The notes beneath the pieces are model-generated. The model was not told the DNA's origin, did no database searches, and was given only the letters and a program-made list of their open reading frames with translations. A program made the translations under genes and the position numbers. Positions 36,546-50,109 of a stretch of DNA of 64,000 nt are shown piece by piece (the first letter of the stretch is position 1; every line of letters begins with the position of its first letter). This DNA is from Atrichornis clamosus. Lineage: Eukaryota; Chordata; Aves; Passeriformes; Menuridae. The stretch is taken from positions 1 to 64,000 of the forward strand of contig WBMZ01009041.1 of the NCBI GenBank assembly GCA_013400975.1. The letters are read 5' to 3'.

Positions 36546-38720
36546 ATGTGGTATTTCATGTGCTGATAATATACCTCTCCTGGAAAATGATACTATATCA
36601 CTTTATTTCCTTTCACTGTAGAAAAAAGTGGTAGGAAATTTGGTTTCCAACAAATCTACAGTAGGAGCATTGGGCCCACATAAACATGTAAAATCAGTCA
36701 ATAGTGAATGTGACTTGAGATTTATACACCAGTCAGTCGCACCCAAAACCACAAAGTCTGAAGAAATTGTGGATGGCAATACAAGTACACAGCAAGGGAG
36801 CATGTCCAGGGATATGCTACTGTGTTATGTTCAGGCTCATTTCAAGGCACAGGAGAGAGATGTGGTGTCTGAGATTAGTTATTCAAAGAAAGTTGTTGAG
36901 GGCAAAATGCAGTGGACATTCTGCTACTATTCTCTAATACCAATCTTTGTGAATAAAAATATATTTGCAATGACAGCCCAGATGAAACACAGTTTTCCTG
37001 TCTAGTGAAAACTCAACTGGACAATAACAGTCCAAGTAACTGAATGGAAATTAGTTAATCTAAATATCATATGAGTTAAAAAAGTAAAGATCACCTCATA
37101 ATTTTAATTGCTTGAGTAGCCATTACTCCTGGGACTAGTTCTAAAAACTGTAAGTAGAAAGTTTAATAAAAAGAGTAATAAAAGTTCAGAGACTGGATGT
37201 CACATCATGAAAATAGAAAAAAAAAATAATTGGAAAGCCCAGCACTAATGAACTACAAATTAATGATTAATCTGCTTATTTCAAGGCATTGAAATATTGG
37301 CTTGCTGTGACGTTTGCTATGGGATTAAATTGTTATAAATAATTTGAATAACTCAAAAGTGTAGTATTTATTTAAAGAGACATGAAAATGATAAAATCAC
37401 ATAGTGATAAATCTATCCTTTTATGATTTAGGAACATATGTTTATTCAGAATTACATCTGTCTAGCAAAAGAGTATTATGCAGTAAATTATACTAACTTT
37501 TGAAGTCTGAATTTTGAGTGTAGGAGAAAAATTCCCTATATTAAGTATTATTACTGTGTGCAGATTTTCAATACATTAAATATTTATGTCAAATGGATTT
37601 CTAAAAATTAAAAATTAACTTCTAGCACTTATGAGCTTATGAATAAAATCTTTCAGAGAAAATGTGGACATTTTTTCTTCCCTTACAAGGGGTAGTCCTG
37701 AGATAAAAGCATCTTGTGAAATCTCTCAGAAAAAAGGAGAAATAGAGCAAAAAGACCAGAAATATTGAAATATCAAAACAAGATTTGAATTTCAAAATTT
37801 GTAATGTGTAGTTTTTATGTGGGTATATAGGAGTGCAAGTATCTGCTAATTACATTTCATCTGGTAAAATGCACTTTTAGACATATAGGCTGTACTACAT
37901 TAATTAAAAACTTTTAATGCCATTTGTGCAATATAGGAAAGACCTAAGGATGTGAATTACTTATCTGCTTGCCTTTGATACTTCTTGATACTGCTAGACT
38001 GGGTGGAAAAGTGACTTCAAACTGAGTAGAAGCTAGTTAACATGGTTCAAAAATATCACCCATTCTTATCTACCACTCTGGTGTGGCCTTCTGTCCTGTT
38101 ATTATCTTTTATATTGTTTATTAGCTGTAACACAGTTGCTGAAAAAATCTGCTTTGTTTCCTGTTCAACCTTTAGGAAAATATAAGTGTGTAGTATGTGA
38201 TGCATGTCCTGTCAGAAGTGCGTTCCCACAATCTGTCATCATATCATTGTCTTGCTTTGGCTTTAACAGAGTTAATACTTACGTGTCTAGCCGGTCTTAA
38301 TCCTGTAATTGCACCTGCTCTTGCAACTGGCTAACCAGGATATTCCTAGAAAGTGCTTTTCATCTATGGCCATCTCATGAGAGTATCAGTTTGCTGCAAC
38401 ACAGCTATTGTTGTACCATTTTGCAGATCAATGAACTGAGCCATAAAAAAAAGTGACATAATGTACCAAAAGTCAGATGTGAGTAGCAGTGGCAGAACTG
38501 AAAACAAAATTCCAGATTCCAGTGCTAAAAACTCAATCACTGTGAAAAAGATCTTTCCAGTGGAGGAGGGTGCAATGAACTTACATGGAATTTATGGGGA
38601 AAAAAAAAGTGGAAAAGATGCTTCGTAGTCTAAATTAATAATAATTCAGGTCTCTCCTGTTACATATAGAGGAGCTCCTTTATGCCATTTTAAACTACAT
38701 ATATTTATCAATGTGTGTAA
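36546..38720. other. Unique AT-rich stretch
   Basis: A 125-codon plus-strand frame (36628-37005) is open. I do not recognise it, and there is no promoter, splice pattern or family signature to support it. The rest is AT-rich with no repeat family seen. Confidence 0.5.
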
Positions 38721-38815
38721 ACTCTATCAGATATATATATACATATATATATATAAAAATATATAAAAATATATAATGTATGTGTGGTTGTGTGTTTGCT
38801 TATATATATATACTT
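38721..38815. repeat. Imperfect TA-rich microsatellite cluster
   Basis: Several runs of TA units: 'atatatatatacatatatata', then 'tataaaaatatataaaaatat', then a GTGT-rich spacer and another 'tatatatata' run to about 38811. Confidence 0.85.
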
Positions 38816-41800
38816 GCATCCTAGAACAACTGTGTTTATTGCACTTTTGTTTGTCATGGATATATGGCTTGGAAGTTACTAAGACTAGAAATGAGGGGTG
38901 ACTACCATATCATAAATAAGAGACGTGTTTATTTGAGTGGGGAAGGCTGTTATTTGCTGTAACTGAATGGCAGTTCAGGTGCAGTGAAAAGAAATTTACA
39001 GAAGAAAGTTTTAGCACAAGTAGAAAGAATTATCCAAGTATTCAGTCTTGATACAGAAGGTCATGAAAACACAGAACAGAAATGGCACAGGCAATGTCAA
39101 TATTTATTTTTGCACTCCTGGTATTATAAGATGTGAAAGTAGTGGCAGGGACAGCAGCCTCAAGACAGTTATATGAAGAATTGCCTGGTAATAGATTATC
39201 TACTCACACTCTAAGATACTGATATATATGGATACAGTGCTCCATTTTATTTAATCTGTTTCAAGTGTTTGAAGCAGGTAGGTGACATTATTCATTTTTG
39301 AGAGTGTCCTTGTAGTTTATTGGTACTTATTTTAATATAGTTTGAGAATGTAATACACTATAAATTCTCTCCAGAGGTTAAAAAGCCCACAAAGGTGATA
39401 TACACAAGGGGATTTTGTTGGGTTTTTTTTTCAATTTTCAGAACAATAGTAGTTTGATTATGGCCTTAGTCTATTTTAGCAGAGAACACTGCAGGGTGAA
39501 TCTTTATGGGCTAATATTTGTCTTCTTGTCATGTTTTGGAAAGGGTTCATAGACTGCTATTAATATCTGCTTTCCTGTTCATGTGTGGTCTGTATAGCTA
39601 GCTGGACAATTACCTCAAGTCATTGTGCAGATTTAAATACCTCTCTAAGTGTACTTGTCTCACTCTGCAGAGTGTACTTTAGGACAGATTACCCATACTC
39701 CAAGCTTCCTAATTATGACCCTATTCATCTCCTGCTTGGAATAATCATAGTTGGGCAAGAAAAAAAATTATGTTAGGTATTAGCAGGTTATAAATTTTCA
39801 GTTAGCTTCTGCAATTGGTTTTCTCTTTCTAGGGAAGCAAATAATACTCAGGATGCACTCTTTTCTTTTTTTTTTTCTTTTTCTTCTCCCACTTGTTATG
39901 TTTGTCTCTTCTCAGTGCCCCTTCTAATCTAAGCCATCAACAATGTCCAGATGCTTGTGTCTTGCACACACCTCAGCCTTGCCTCATGCCCTTTTCTCCA
40001 AAGACATTGCTTATCCATCATCTTCTCTCCCTGATTTCTTCAGTTCATGTGTGAGTGTTTCCCTTTCACTTGTACCTTTCTGCTTCCTAATGTCTATTCC
40101 TGTTTATTCATGGTATTTTGTGACAAGCTGCTAGCTTGTGCCTCATGTGATTGATTGACTGACAGCAGGGACTATGCTTTGCTTCCTGCAATCACTTGTT
40201 TCTGGCTCCCTATTTCATTAATTACTAATTCATTGTCAGGGAGAAGGTAGCTCAGATGGCTTTCTTCCCTGTTTTTTAATGTGCTCAACTTCTTCTAGGC
40301 CTCTATAAGGCCCTTTTTCTAGAAAGCCAATGTTCACTATTTAAGAATTGATTCCAAGTTCCTGCAACTTTTCATTATCACTGTCTGGAGATTTAATTTT
40401 GGTTTTAAAAAAAGAGACAGTGAAGACCTCCACAGCTTTAACTGTAAATAATTGCAGTTCCAGTACATTACAAGGTTAACTATACATTAATGGATTAATG
40501 ATGATCTACACCAGACAGGATTCTGGCCCCTACGAGATGACTTTAAATGAAGTGTGCTTAGAAATGTGTATCTGTAGCTCTTGCAGTGTCCTTTTGCTGA
40601 GATTATTTCTCAGATCTCACAGTCTGTTCTGAGTCCCAGCGTAAAACATCCCACCACGAGTCAAATTTTCTTGTAGATCAAGTGTTCTGAGTGGATTTAG
40701 AGGAAAGGACTTTTGTTGATAAGAATTTCAGAGTGGTTGGACTGTTAGAGTTTCTGTAGATCCTGCTAATGTTATCAGTAATTCCCTAGTCTACTGCAAA
40801 ACCAATATATTTTCCCAAGTTCTGAAAGTGACTAAGTGCCTAACTAAAGGTTGTAAATGGCATTGTAATTTCCTTGGACCTTGATCACTATTCACATGAT
40901 CATCATCCATTTGTTTTTATCGCTTTCTGCCAACCCTAATTTCCAGGGCTGCAAATATTTTTTAAATTTTTTTAAATAGTAGGTAAAACTTCCAAGTACT
41001 TGTATACTCCTTAATGAAAAAGTGGATAATGGATTTTCTCACTTAATGCCATACTCAGTTAATGAGAATGAAATCTCTATGGGTACATATCCTTTGAATA
41101 GTACCATCTACAAGTTACCCCTTTCTGAAACTGATGTTCCTGCCATTCTTCAGTCTGTAGTTCCATACAGTGAAGCAGAGGGCACATAATCTATTGTGTT
41201 TCTCCAATCTAAATTTTCACTTTATGATAGTCTTCTTCGGAGCTTTGCTGCTATAGAACTTGGAGCAAATAATGGAACATGTGCTTAAGCAAATTCTTTC
41301 AAAAACTGTTTTACAAAGGCCTCTCTCAGATCATTGAGAAGTTCATTGTGGAAATTCACAGTTGAAAATCAGTGTGCACCTGTGATCAGTGTTCTTTGGG
41401 GTGATGGACAAGACTGATAAACTAGCTCAAGAAAAGTCATCTAAAGCACTGGGATCCTCTCAGTTCATCCTAGAAAGTTGCATATTTGATTTCTGCTCGT
41501 CTGTCTTTACTACTTGTTCTGAAAAATTGAAAAGTATTTTGTATGCAGAAGAAATGCTGGATCCTCTTCACAGCCTTACTAGATAGAAACATATGTATTG
41601 CCTTACAGTTGTTTGAAATGTTTTGAATGAGACTTATGTCCAAGAAGGACTTTTCAAGGAAGTCAGAATAGTCAAAGCACTGTAATGTCAATTGGAAACT
41701 GTCATCTTCTGGAGAAAATATTCGTGCTAATCCCATTTATGTTAAGTCTGTTTTCATTTACATTTCCTGGTTTAGGTTCATTCTTGTAATATATACACTG

Positions 41801-42814
41801 CTAACTGCTATTTCCTTTTTGATTCTGTATAGGGAGCCCTTTGAATTTCCTGTTCTAGGAAATATTTTTTCCAGTTACTTTAACATAGAATTTTTTTGTT
41901 TGTTTTTGTATTGTGTAACATGGAGTAAAAGGTTTCAGATAGCATTTTGAATCGGCTTTGATTGAAAACTTTTGTGGTTTGAGTTATTTGGTTTGGTTTA
42001 GTTTGTTTGTTTGGGATTTTTTAATGTGTAATAAACAGCAGAGGCTTGCAAATCCTTACTTTATTTAGGTACTAATTCTATTTAAATTTCTATCAGAGGG
42101 AAATTTGTGATTTATACCTAAATTTGGATTTAAGCATCTATCCTGAACATGAATGGGATGTTTCCTTCAGGGAGAAAAGCACTGCAAATTTAATACAAAT
42201 AATGGAAATAAATTTTAGACGAAGTGTTGGTGAGAATAAACAGAGCCTTTTAATTTCTTTGAATTAAGTTTGAATAAATTTAACTTACAGCCTTATAGCG
42301 AAGATAACATCATAGGTACCTTGCTGCATTTTTTCAATAAGTGTAGCATTTTTCAGCAATTCATTCCTGGTTATGAAGACACATTCTGCATCTTCCAGAT
42401 GCATCCTCGTTGTAATGTGCCTTATGATATTTTATCCCTTGAAATTTCAGGAAATTTGCAGATGCAGAAAATTTAGATGAGAATTAAGAAGATAAGCACC
42501 CAGGTCTTTGATACTGGTTCAAATTAAGTATTTCATCCCTTGATAGTTTGACTACTGATGGTTTCAATCAACAGTTTCAAACATTCCCCACTTTGTTTTA
42601 AAAGTAACTAATGGGAAGAAAACTTGTCTACTATTGGCAGCCCTCTCTGTTTCTGTGTATCTTACTACAGTGACCTCTGATCCAAGGAGATTGTTGACTA
42701 CTACTTTGTTAACAAAATAAAATACTGAGTCATGAACGGCCATTAATCCAAATCATGCACTTTTCTGCATAGCTTTGCCGATCTCCTTTATCTCTTTACA
42801 TGATAGGGAGGGTT
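38816..42814. other. Unique AT-rich stretch
   Basis: No recognisable repeat family or exon. A pyrimidine-rich patch (about 39858-39890) and T/G-rich patches near 41897-41912 and 41975-42020 are low complexity. Frames of 63-88 codons have no domain. Confidence 0.5.
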
Positions 42815-42928
42815 AAGGGCTCTGAGCAACTTGACCTAGTGGAAGGTGTCCCTGCCCACAGCAGGGGTTTCGAACTAGAAGATCTTCAAGGTGCCTTCCA
42901 ACCCAAACCATTCTATGACTCTGTGATA
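42815..42928 (+). mobile_element. CR1 3'-end fragment
   Basis: A near-consensus CR1 3' UTR: 'ctctgagcaacttgacctag', 'aaggtgtccctgcccacagc', 'tagaagatcttcaaggtgcc' and 'ttccaacccaaaccattcta' followed by 'tgactctgtgata'. It contains only the last 115 bases or so of the element. Confidence 0.92.
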
Positions 42929-43245
42929 ACCTGCAAACAGTTATAGCCTTCTCTTATGCAGTGATATTAGCCCATGCTTAGTAACACCTTTCCATGATTC
43001 TGATTAACATTCTATTGCTCTTTTCTTCATTAGTTCTCTGAAAATAAATATGAAGAAATCGTCTTTCCTATCCTGAAGCAAATGGCTTCAGATCAGATGT
43101 CTAACTGAAGCTGGCTTATAGCAGTTACCGTTGACATGAGTTACAGCTAAAGAATGCCAGTAAGATAACTTAAAAGGTAAAATCCAGGTTTTCAAATGTG
43201 TTATTGACGTAATGAAAATTACTGGCCCTCCTGAAGCTACAGCAG

Positions 43246-43901
43246 AGTCAGCAATATGTGCTTGCAGCACAGAATGCCAGCCATATCCTGGGCTGCACAA
43301 AAAGAAGTGTGACCAGCCAGTCAAGGGAGTTGATCGTCCCGCTCTACTCTCTCTACTTTGGAGAGACCCCGCCTGAATCCAGATCTGGGGCCCCAGTGAA
43401 AGGAGGACACAAAGGCACTAGTCTGGGTCCACAAGAGGGACAATGGTCAGAGTTCTGGAGCACGTCTCCCATGAAGAAAGTGAGAGGATTGCGTTTATTC
43501 AGTCTGGAGAAGAGGAGGCTTCAGGGAGGCCTTATTGCAGTTTTTCAATATATAAAGGAGACATGAGGAAAAAAAAACCCCAATAACAACAAAAAACAAA
43601 CAAGCAAACAAGCAAACAAACAAAACACTAAGAAAAACTATTTACCAAGGCCTCTAGTGACAGGACCAGGGACCACAATTTTAAACTGAAAGATGGCAAA
43701 TTTAGATAGGACATAAAGAAAAATCCGAGACATTGTCAATGATCAGAGACATTGTGAATGCCTCATTATTGCAAACAGCAAGGTCAGGTTAGATGGAACA
43801 TTGAGCAACATGATCTACTGAAACATATTCCTCCTGTGGTGAGAGGGTTGGGCTAGATGATCTTCAAGGGTCCCTTTCAACCCAAACCATTCTATGATTC
43901 A
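43246..43901 (+). mobile_element. CR1 retroposon with ORF2 end, split by an A-rich insert
   Basis: The ORF2 C-terminus is visible in a 102-codon frame (43258-43566) with 'SQSRELIVPLYS' at 43315-43350 and '[10 protein letters not shown]' starting at 43495. The 3' region follows with 'accaaggcctctagtgacag', 'aggtcaggttagatggaaca', 'gggttgggctagatgatctt' and 'cccaaaccattctatgattc'. Between the ORF2 part and the 3' part lies an A/C-rich block (43567-43640). The middle of the ORF2 part is scrambled or deleted relative to the usual order (the 'RPHLEYCVQFW' segment is not readable), and a 'gagacattgt' duplication sits at about 43726-43758. The copy is non-functional. Confidence 0.9.
43567..43640 (+). 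repeat. A-rich (CAAA/CAAG)n insert inside CR1
   Basis: An A run and 'ccccaataacaac' lead into repeated 'caaacaagcaaacaag' units. It interrupts the CR1 where the family normally continues directly into the 'ctttttaccaaggcctgtag' segment. It is either a local expansion of an A-rich spot or the tail of another insertion. Confidence 0.85.
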
Positions 43902-45052
43902 GTAAAAAGAATGCTTCCAAGAAGGCATTTTTTATATTGTAGACTGAAATATCTGTTTGTAGTTATCTCGCCTAGAGCGTTCTGAAAAGTGACCAATATG
44001 TTTGCTTATCCATTCAGCTATATTTTATAAAAAGTATTATCTTCAAAACAAAACAACACAAAATCTAGAGAAGCCCTTAATTGACCTAGGAAATACCTCT
44101 GTTACTCTTGAACTGAAAATCCCTGAAATGGAGGAGGACTTTGACTAATTTACAGTTTGTTGCATCTTTTTGGTTTAGTTGCTCCTAGTGAATAGCTGTC
44201 AATTCCTTTTATCTTCCAGTAAAGAATCTCTCAACTATGGTAATGTTAATGGATGTAGAGCTGGCTTTCCATGAACTGCAATAGCATGCTGCCTTTACAT
44301 AACTGAGAACTATTAACTTAAAATACTTGGCATTCCATAACCCATGTGTGCAATACTGGGAAGGTAGCTCTAGGTTGTTGCTCCAGCTTCAGGTCTGATG
44401 GCAGTTAACAGAGATGTGCAGAGCATGAAGACAGGCATATCATCCATAATTACAGTGGTGTCATAGTTCAGTTCTCCAGGGATTGCTTTCTACCTTCCTC
44501 ACATAACTATGAAAGTATTTTGGAAAATAATCCTGTACTTTACTGCTTGGCAAGAAGAATTAGAGTCTCTGACTAAAAATAGTCTTACTTCTTATCTTCT
44601 TTTAATGTAAAACACACAGTTCGGTCAAGATGTATGCAAAGATCCTTCTTCCTCGCCAGATGTAATCATGTCGTACGTTCTCTTTCAACAAGCATAGCAA
44701 CTTAAATCCTCTGTTGTGAGGGCTAGGATATATAGGAAATTCACTGATTTATTCTGTTTACTGTACAGATCACAAGGCACAACACAGTTCTGTAAGTCAA
44801 GTGTTCCATCCTCTTCCTCCAATGATAATGGGAACTCTGTGTACCACATTTCTAAAGGCTGTCTTTGTGACAGTTAGAGAGGGGAAATCTCAAAGTACAG
44901 TATGAGCAGAGAATTTCTTTTCAAAATCAATTATTTGCCTCTTTTGAAATAAAGTGAAGGCGGATGCTTAAGGTTTTTTGGCTTGGTATAGTTTGGGACT
45001 TTTCGTCTATGCAAGTGTCTTTCTGAACCTTTAGGTTTCCAAAGTCTTTAAT
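43902..45052. other. Unique AT-rich stretch
   Basis: No recognisable repeat, exon or RNA gene is visible here. Confidence 0.5.
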
Positions 45053-45125
45053 ATCATAGCACCATCAAATCACTGAATGGCTTGGGTTGGTCTAGACCTC
45101 AAGGATCATCTAGTATAACTGGGTT
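45053..45125 (-). mobile_element. Short CR1 3' end
   Basis: On the plus strand, 'atcatagcaccatcaaatca' is followed by 'ctgaatggcttgggttggtc' and 'acctcaaggatcatctagta'. This is the reverse complement of the CR1 terminal 70 bases. It is truncated just upstream in the element. Confidence 0.85.
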
Positions 45126-48100
45126 GTAAGTGCCACACTGGCATGTAAATGTCATTGGCTTGCAAATGACACTAGTTTATGAGCTTGGACTTTTTTATTA
45201 CTTTTTCTTTCCTCGTGAAAGTATCCCCATTTCAAATGTTCAGAAGGCTGTCGGCACTCTTGCACTTCATTATGCAGATATAATCAAAGCCAAGATTTAT
45301 AACCATAATCCACCGCTTCTATCCAAAAGAGAATTATTATTGCAATCACCACTCCATTCCCCATGTACAGATATCATAACTTTAATCCAAGTTAATAAAA
45401 CTTCTCATCTGTAGAATGAGACTAGTAGACTACTTTCACATAATATTAGAGGATTTAAAACAAATGAGAAAATATGCACAACTGAATCCTCCTGGCACTT
45501 TAAGCCACCAGAAAGCACTTACCTGAGGTATTTTGATGTTCTTCTCAAACCCTGCATTTAGCTATAAATATCACTTTATAGTTTAATAGGACTTCAAAAG
45601 CAAATACGAGCAACATAGTCCAAGAAGGGATTCAGGATCCAAGTAATTTATTGGATTTTTTTTTTCTTTTCTTTGTTAAAGAATTATATAAGAGGGTTTT
45701 TAAAGTCAAATACTACTTCATTACCATGTGTGTGACATGCTAATAGTCAACTAGTTTCTTTTTCTGTGCTGATCTGCATAATTTCTGTGGGCCCTCTGTA
45801 ATTTTGTCAGGCCATGGAGATTTTTTATTTTCTAGAGAAAAATCGAGTTATTGTATTTTGAATGGAAGCACACTGGAAAAAAACTAGGTGGGGTGAATGG
45901 TATTGAATACTATTCTTCCACCTGGAGAGTGGGAAAAGATTTTAACTTTTTCAAGAAATACAAGTGTGGCACTTCTGGAAGACTAATATATTGATAGCAA
46001 ATCTGCATGAAATAATCTCTTCCTTACATTTTATAATTCTTACATGAGCAAATGAAACAGGCAAAATATGGCTGTAGCGTTTCTGATGGAGAAACCTCAG
46101 GCCTGACACTTATTTTCCAGCTCTGCTGCTGGCCACAGGCTGAATGCTCCTCAGCTCCTTTTCCTTGGTTCCTTCACAGTCATCTTCTGTGCCTATTGTG
46201 TCATGCTTTGACATAATATTGTCTTGGGTTTTGTGTCCCTCTGGAACAAATGATGGGTAAGAATGGTAGAGTAAGACTGGTTGCCATGAGCAAGTTTTTG
46301 AAATATATGTAGATGCAAAGGGTAATTACTTAGGTAGCGCCCTTGAAGTGTATTTGCTACTAGACCATCTTGTAATTTTTTTTTTTTAATCATACTAGTT
46401 TATGTCTTGTTGCTGTGGGGTTTTTTTTTCTTCCAGCCAGTATTGCTGTTTTGTTCTCATCTTAGATAGCTGTCAGACCTCTGCTACCAGTATCTGAGTT
46501 CCTCCTATCTTTACTGTATTTCCCTCCTAATTGCAGTCATGTCATGCTATTGCCTGTACTGAGACAAAATAAGACACTAACTTACCCCTGTACGGTTGCA
46601 GATATGTTAATGTTAGAGTGGGAACTGAAGCTTATGCTCACACATTCTTCACTGCGCATTGTTACTTTGTATCTTATGTATGTAGATAAGCTACCACTGC
46701 TTATCTACAACACCTTGAGGGTGTCAAGGGAAGTCACTAGCCTGTTCCTTCTGGAAGAAGAAACCCCTCTATTAACAATCCAGTCTGAATAAAATATGTT
46801 TCTTCTTTACCCCTGCACTCTCCTTGAGGAGCTGAATATGCAGGTGTTTTATAACATGCTTCCTACAAAAGAAAAACAGTGTAAAGAAAATGTTCATATT
46901 ACTTTTTCAATAGTGTAAAAATTCTCCCCAATTATTCTGGAGAATGAAAATAATTGTGTCTGAAATATGAACTGGAGATTCAAGAAAGTTTGGCTTTCTT
47001 TGCTATATTTGATGATCTATAAATAGTTTGTCATAAGTTACCTAACAACAATTTTTTTCTCCTTTTACATTCATTAGCAATGTCAACACTGTGCTTCTTT
47101 TGGGCTTCAGTTCAGTGAATCAACTCCTGCTTAAGGACATTTATGAGTGTACATAATAGTAACTAAAGTCAATTGGAACCAAGCAGGTACTTAACTACTT
47201 ATTCAAAAATAAGATTTTCCTTTATCCCTACAATTGATATACTCTTCCCTTTGAGTTGAAGAAAAGGATTACAGTGCCTCAGTTTCAGCCTCTGTGATTA
47301 TCAGTGTCTACAGATCCCGTTAAGTGGCATCAGCTTTGAGAAAAGTCAGCCAAGGTATTTCAAAGATAGAATTCAGTGGCAAATTCCAGAGCAGAATTAA
47401 AATAGAATATTAAAAGAGAGAAAAAAATGTTCTCTTTGAACCATCACAGTTCGTTTAAATAATAATTCTGATCTTGCCTAGTGTCTTAGGAGCCTTATTA
47501 ACATGCAATTTTCTTTGCTTCTATTTAATTTCACCATGTGGTATTTCTAAGTCTTCTATGGGTTAGACAGAAGACAGTGTTGCACAAATTCTTTTAAAAG
47601 CATGATGATGTAAGAAAGAGATATAAGGATGAAAAATTGCAGGAGTTGAAGGAAAAAGCTGAGAACCCTAGGAATGAAAGAGTAAGAGTGATTACCAGAG
47701 GAATTAGTTTAAGTAGGATAAAAAGGAAAAAATCAAGTTCTGTTTTCTGCCCACTCTTTTCTTTAATAAATATTTATGCATTTTTCTCAATTTCCATAGA
47801 GATAATATCCAAGCATCCAGATGTAACAGCTGACATTTAGAAGAGTTGTTGTTAGCAGCCCCCTACTTCTTAATTCATCAGAATTAGTGTCCTTGAAGTA
47901 TTCCAATGTACAAGAATCATTTTAGGATACATGATCACCTTGAATTCTTTTTATGTGCTTTATAAATTATTGCTGAAAGAAATAATGATGATCTGTAAAG
48001 TTATCTCACTTCAGCATTTCTGTGTGGAACATTTGAAGCAAGTATATAAGTATTAAACAGTATCCCTCTACTATGACTTTTTTTCCTTTAAATAGGAATT

Positions 48101-50109
48101 AATTACTGTTACCTTAATTTTGTTTTCTTCAGCATGATCCATGATGGCAAATAAACCAAATATCATTTTGTAATATGATCACTCAGTTTGCTCCCTGTAT
48201 AATAAATTGTGCCTTCAGAACTCTTGGAGTCCATGTCAGTCTAGTTAAGCCCCTGAACCACCTAGTGGAGACTCATTTACTAGTCTAGTGTGGACTTATT
48301 TATTAGTGTACTCTGGTGCTTATGCTGCTCTAATTTATATGAGCTAATTCTCTTAAAATAAACTAATTCCAAATTAGATAAACCTTCTGTACCACAGATG
48401 GCACTAATTTGACTGTGTTTTGTTTTTTTAATATAATATGTCTGTGCTGAGAAATCCTATGTAACCACAATAAATGACAATCTATAAGTGGCTTTTCAAG
48501 GTGTCTAACAAAGGAGGTAGACTCTGAATGTTTGTACACTTCAGAGTGACACCTCCTTGCATTTGCATTTGAAATAAAAATTAAACAATATCAGTAAATA
48601 AGAAATGAAATAATTCAACACCATTCCCCCTTTTATCTAAAAGCATTCCATAAGGGGGTTTTTAGGTTTTAAGAAACAAGTCCAATTTTCTGTTCACTAA
48701 GAAGAGCGGCTGGTTGGCCAAAAAACTATATGAGAGATTCATCTCCAACATAAACCTAAAGGTTTTTATATTTAAAAGCACCCCAAACCCCCAAAGCATA
48801 GTCTATATGCTCTATTAAGCGATGTCAACCTCTTTTGTAACATCTGAGGAACAGAAATTGGCATATTGTGCACTTGTATTTTCTTTTTTTTCTGTTGGTC
48901 TGTATTATTCTACAGCATTATTTTACTTAGCAAAATATTCTCCAACGTATGTTCTTCTTTTCTGTCTTCCACTTAAATGAGTTTCTAAAATCATCTTGCC
49001 TTCATCCATTTTCCAGATAACTGCATTCTGCTGTGTATATGATATCAACCCTTCTCCTGCTTCCTTTAAGAAACTGACTTGCAACTGGATTGCTTCCACT
49101 TTTGCTGATGCCACCTTCTTGTTATAACTTTTCTCATAGACAGGGCAACCAAATAATTTTCTTTCCACTTCCATGTTGTTGCACATGGTTATCAGAATGT
49201 AGTCATTCCTTATTTCTACTTTAATGCTTCTAGGTAATTGGTAATATCATAGGCAGATGTAGTCAGTATCAATCTGTTAAAAAGTATAATAGACACAAGA
49301 TATAACAACTCTAAATTTCTTTCTTGTTGAGCAGAATTGCTGGTTTGGTTTCAAGGAGATGTCTTTTAACTGTACCATTAAGGACATAGTGAAGACATAC
49401 CGTGAAGAAAAAGGAGGACAGAAAGGAAACAGAACTCTCTCTGCACCTACAGAATACTTTTTAAAAAGGTGTTAAAAAAATATCTTTCTATTAGTAATTT
49501 TAATTATTTGTCTACAGGCTTACTTCATTTTATGCATTAGCATGAGAAAGACAATATTTTAGTATGTATAGACACCACCTATTAACATATACAGGATCGG
49601 AAAAAGATGACGAAATGCCAATTTAGCTGTATTATTCTTTTAAAGGCTTTTATCAGTGTAACAGCTGCGCATCATTCAGTCACTAATGGAATGTATACTT
49701 GATCTTCAGTCACGTGAAACACTACCATTACACTCAGTTTCCAAAGGACAGAGTGTCTGTCTCTGAATCGCACAGCAATTGTGTCTGTTTGGGGAGCAAA
49801 GTATACATTCACTTGTTATATTGAAGGTGTTGTGTTCAGATAGTGTGTATATTTGTCCTGTGGCCTTTTTGTTTCAAGCTAAATCATTCTGACCAGATAA
49901 AAGAAACAGATTATCGCATTTGAGAAAAAAATTGTTCTGCTGAAGTGGTTTAAATCGAATCAGTATCAAAATTATTTTTGTTAACTGCACAGAATTAAGT
50001 CGTAGTCAGCAAATTATATATTTGGTACCAATAGGAACAACAAAAACATATACCTCAGAATGCTAAACACTTACAAGAGCTTAGTAAACACCAACAAATT
50101 TCCAGGCAC
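45126..50109. other. Unique AT-rich stretch, about 5 kb
   Basis: No repeat family or convincing exon. Frames at 45130-45414 (94 codons), 46544-46792 (82), 47637-47840 (67) and 48923-49186 (87, minus) show no domain I recognise. T runs at 46376-46390 and 46422-46430 are simple sequence. Confidence 0.55.
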
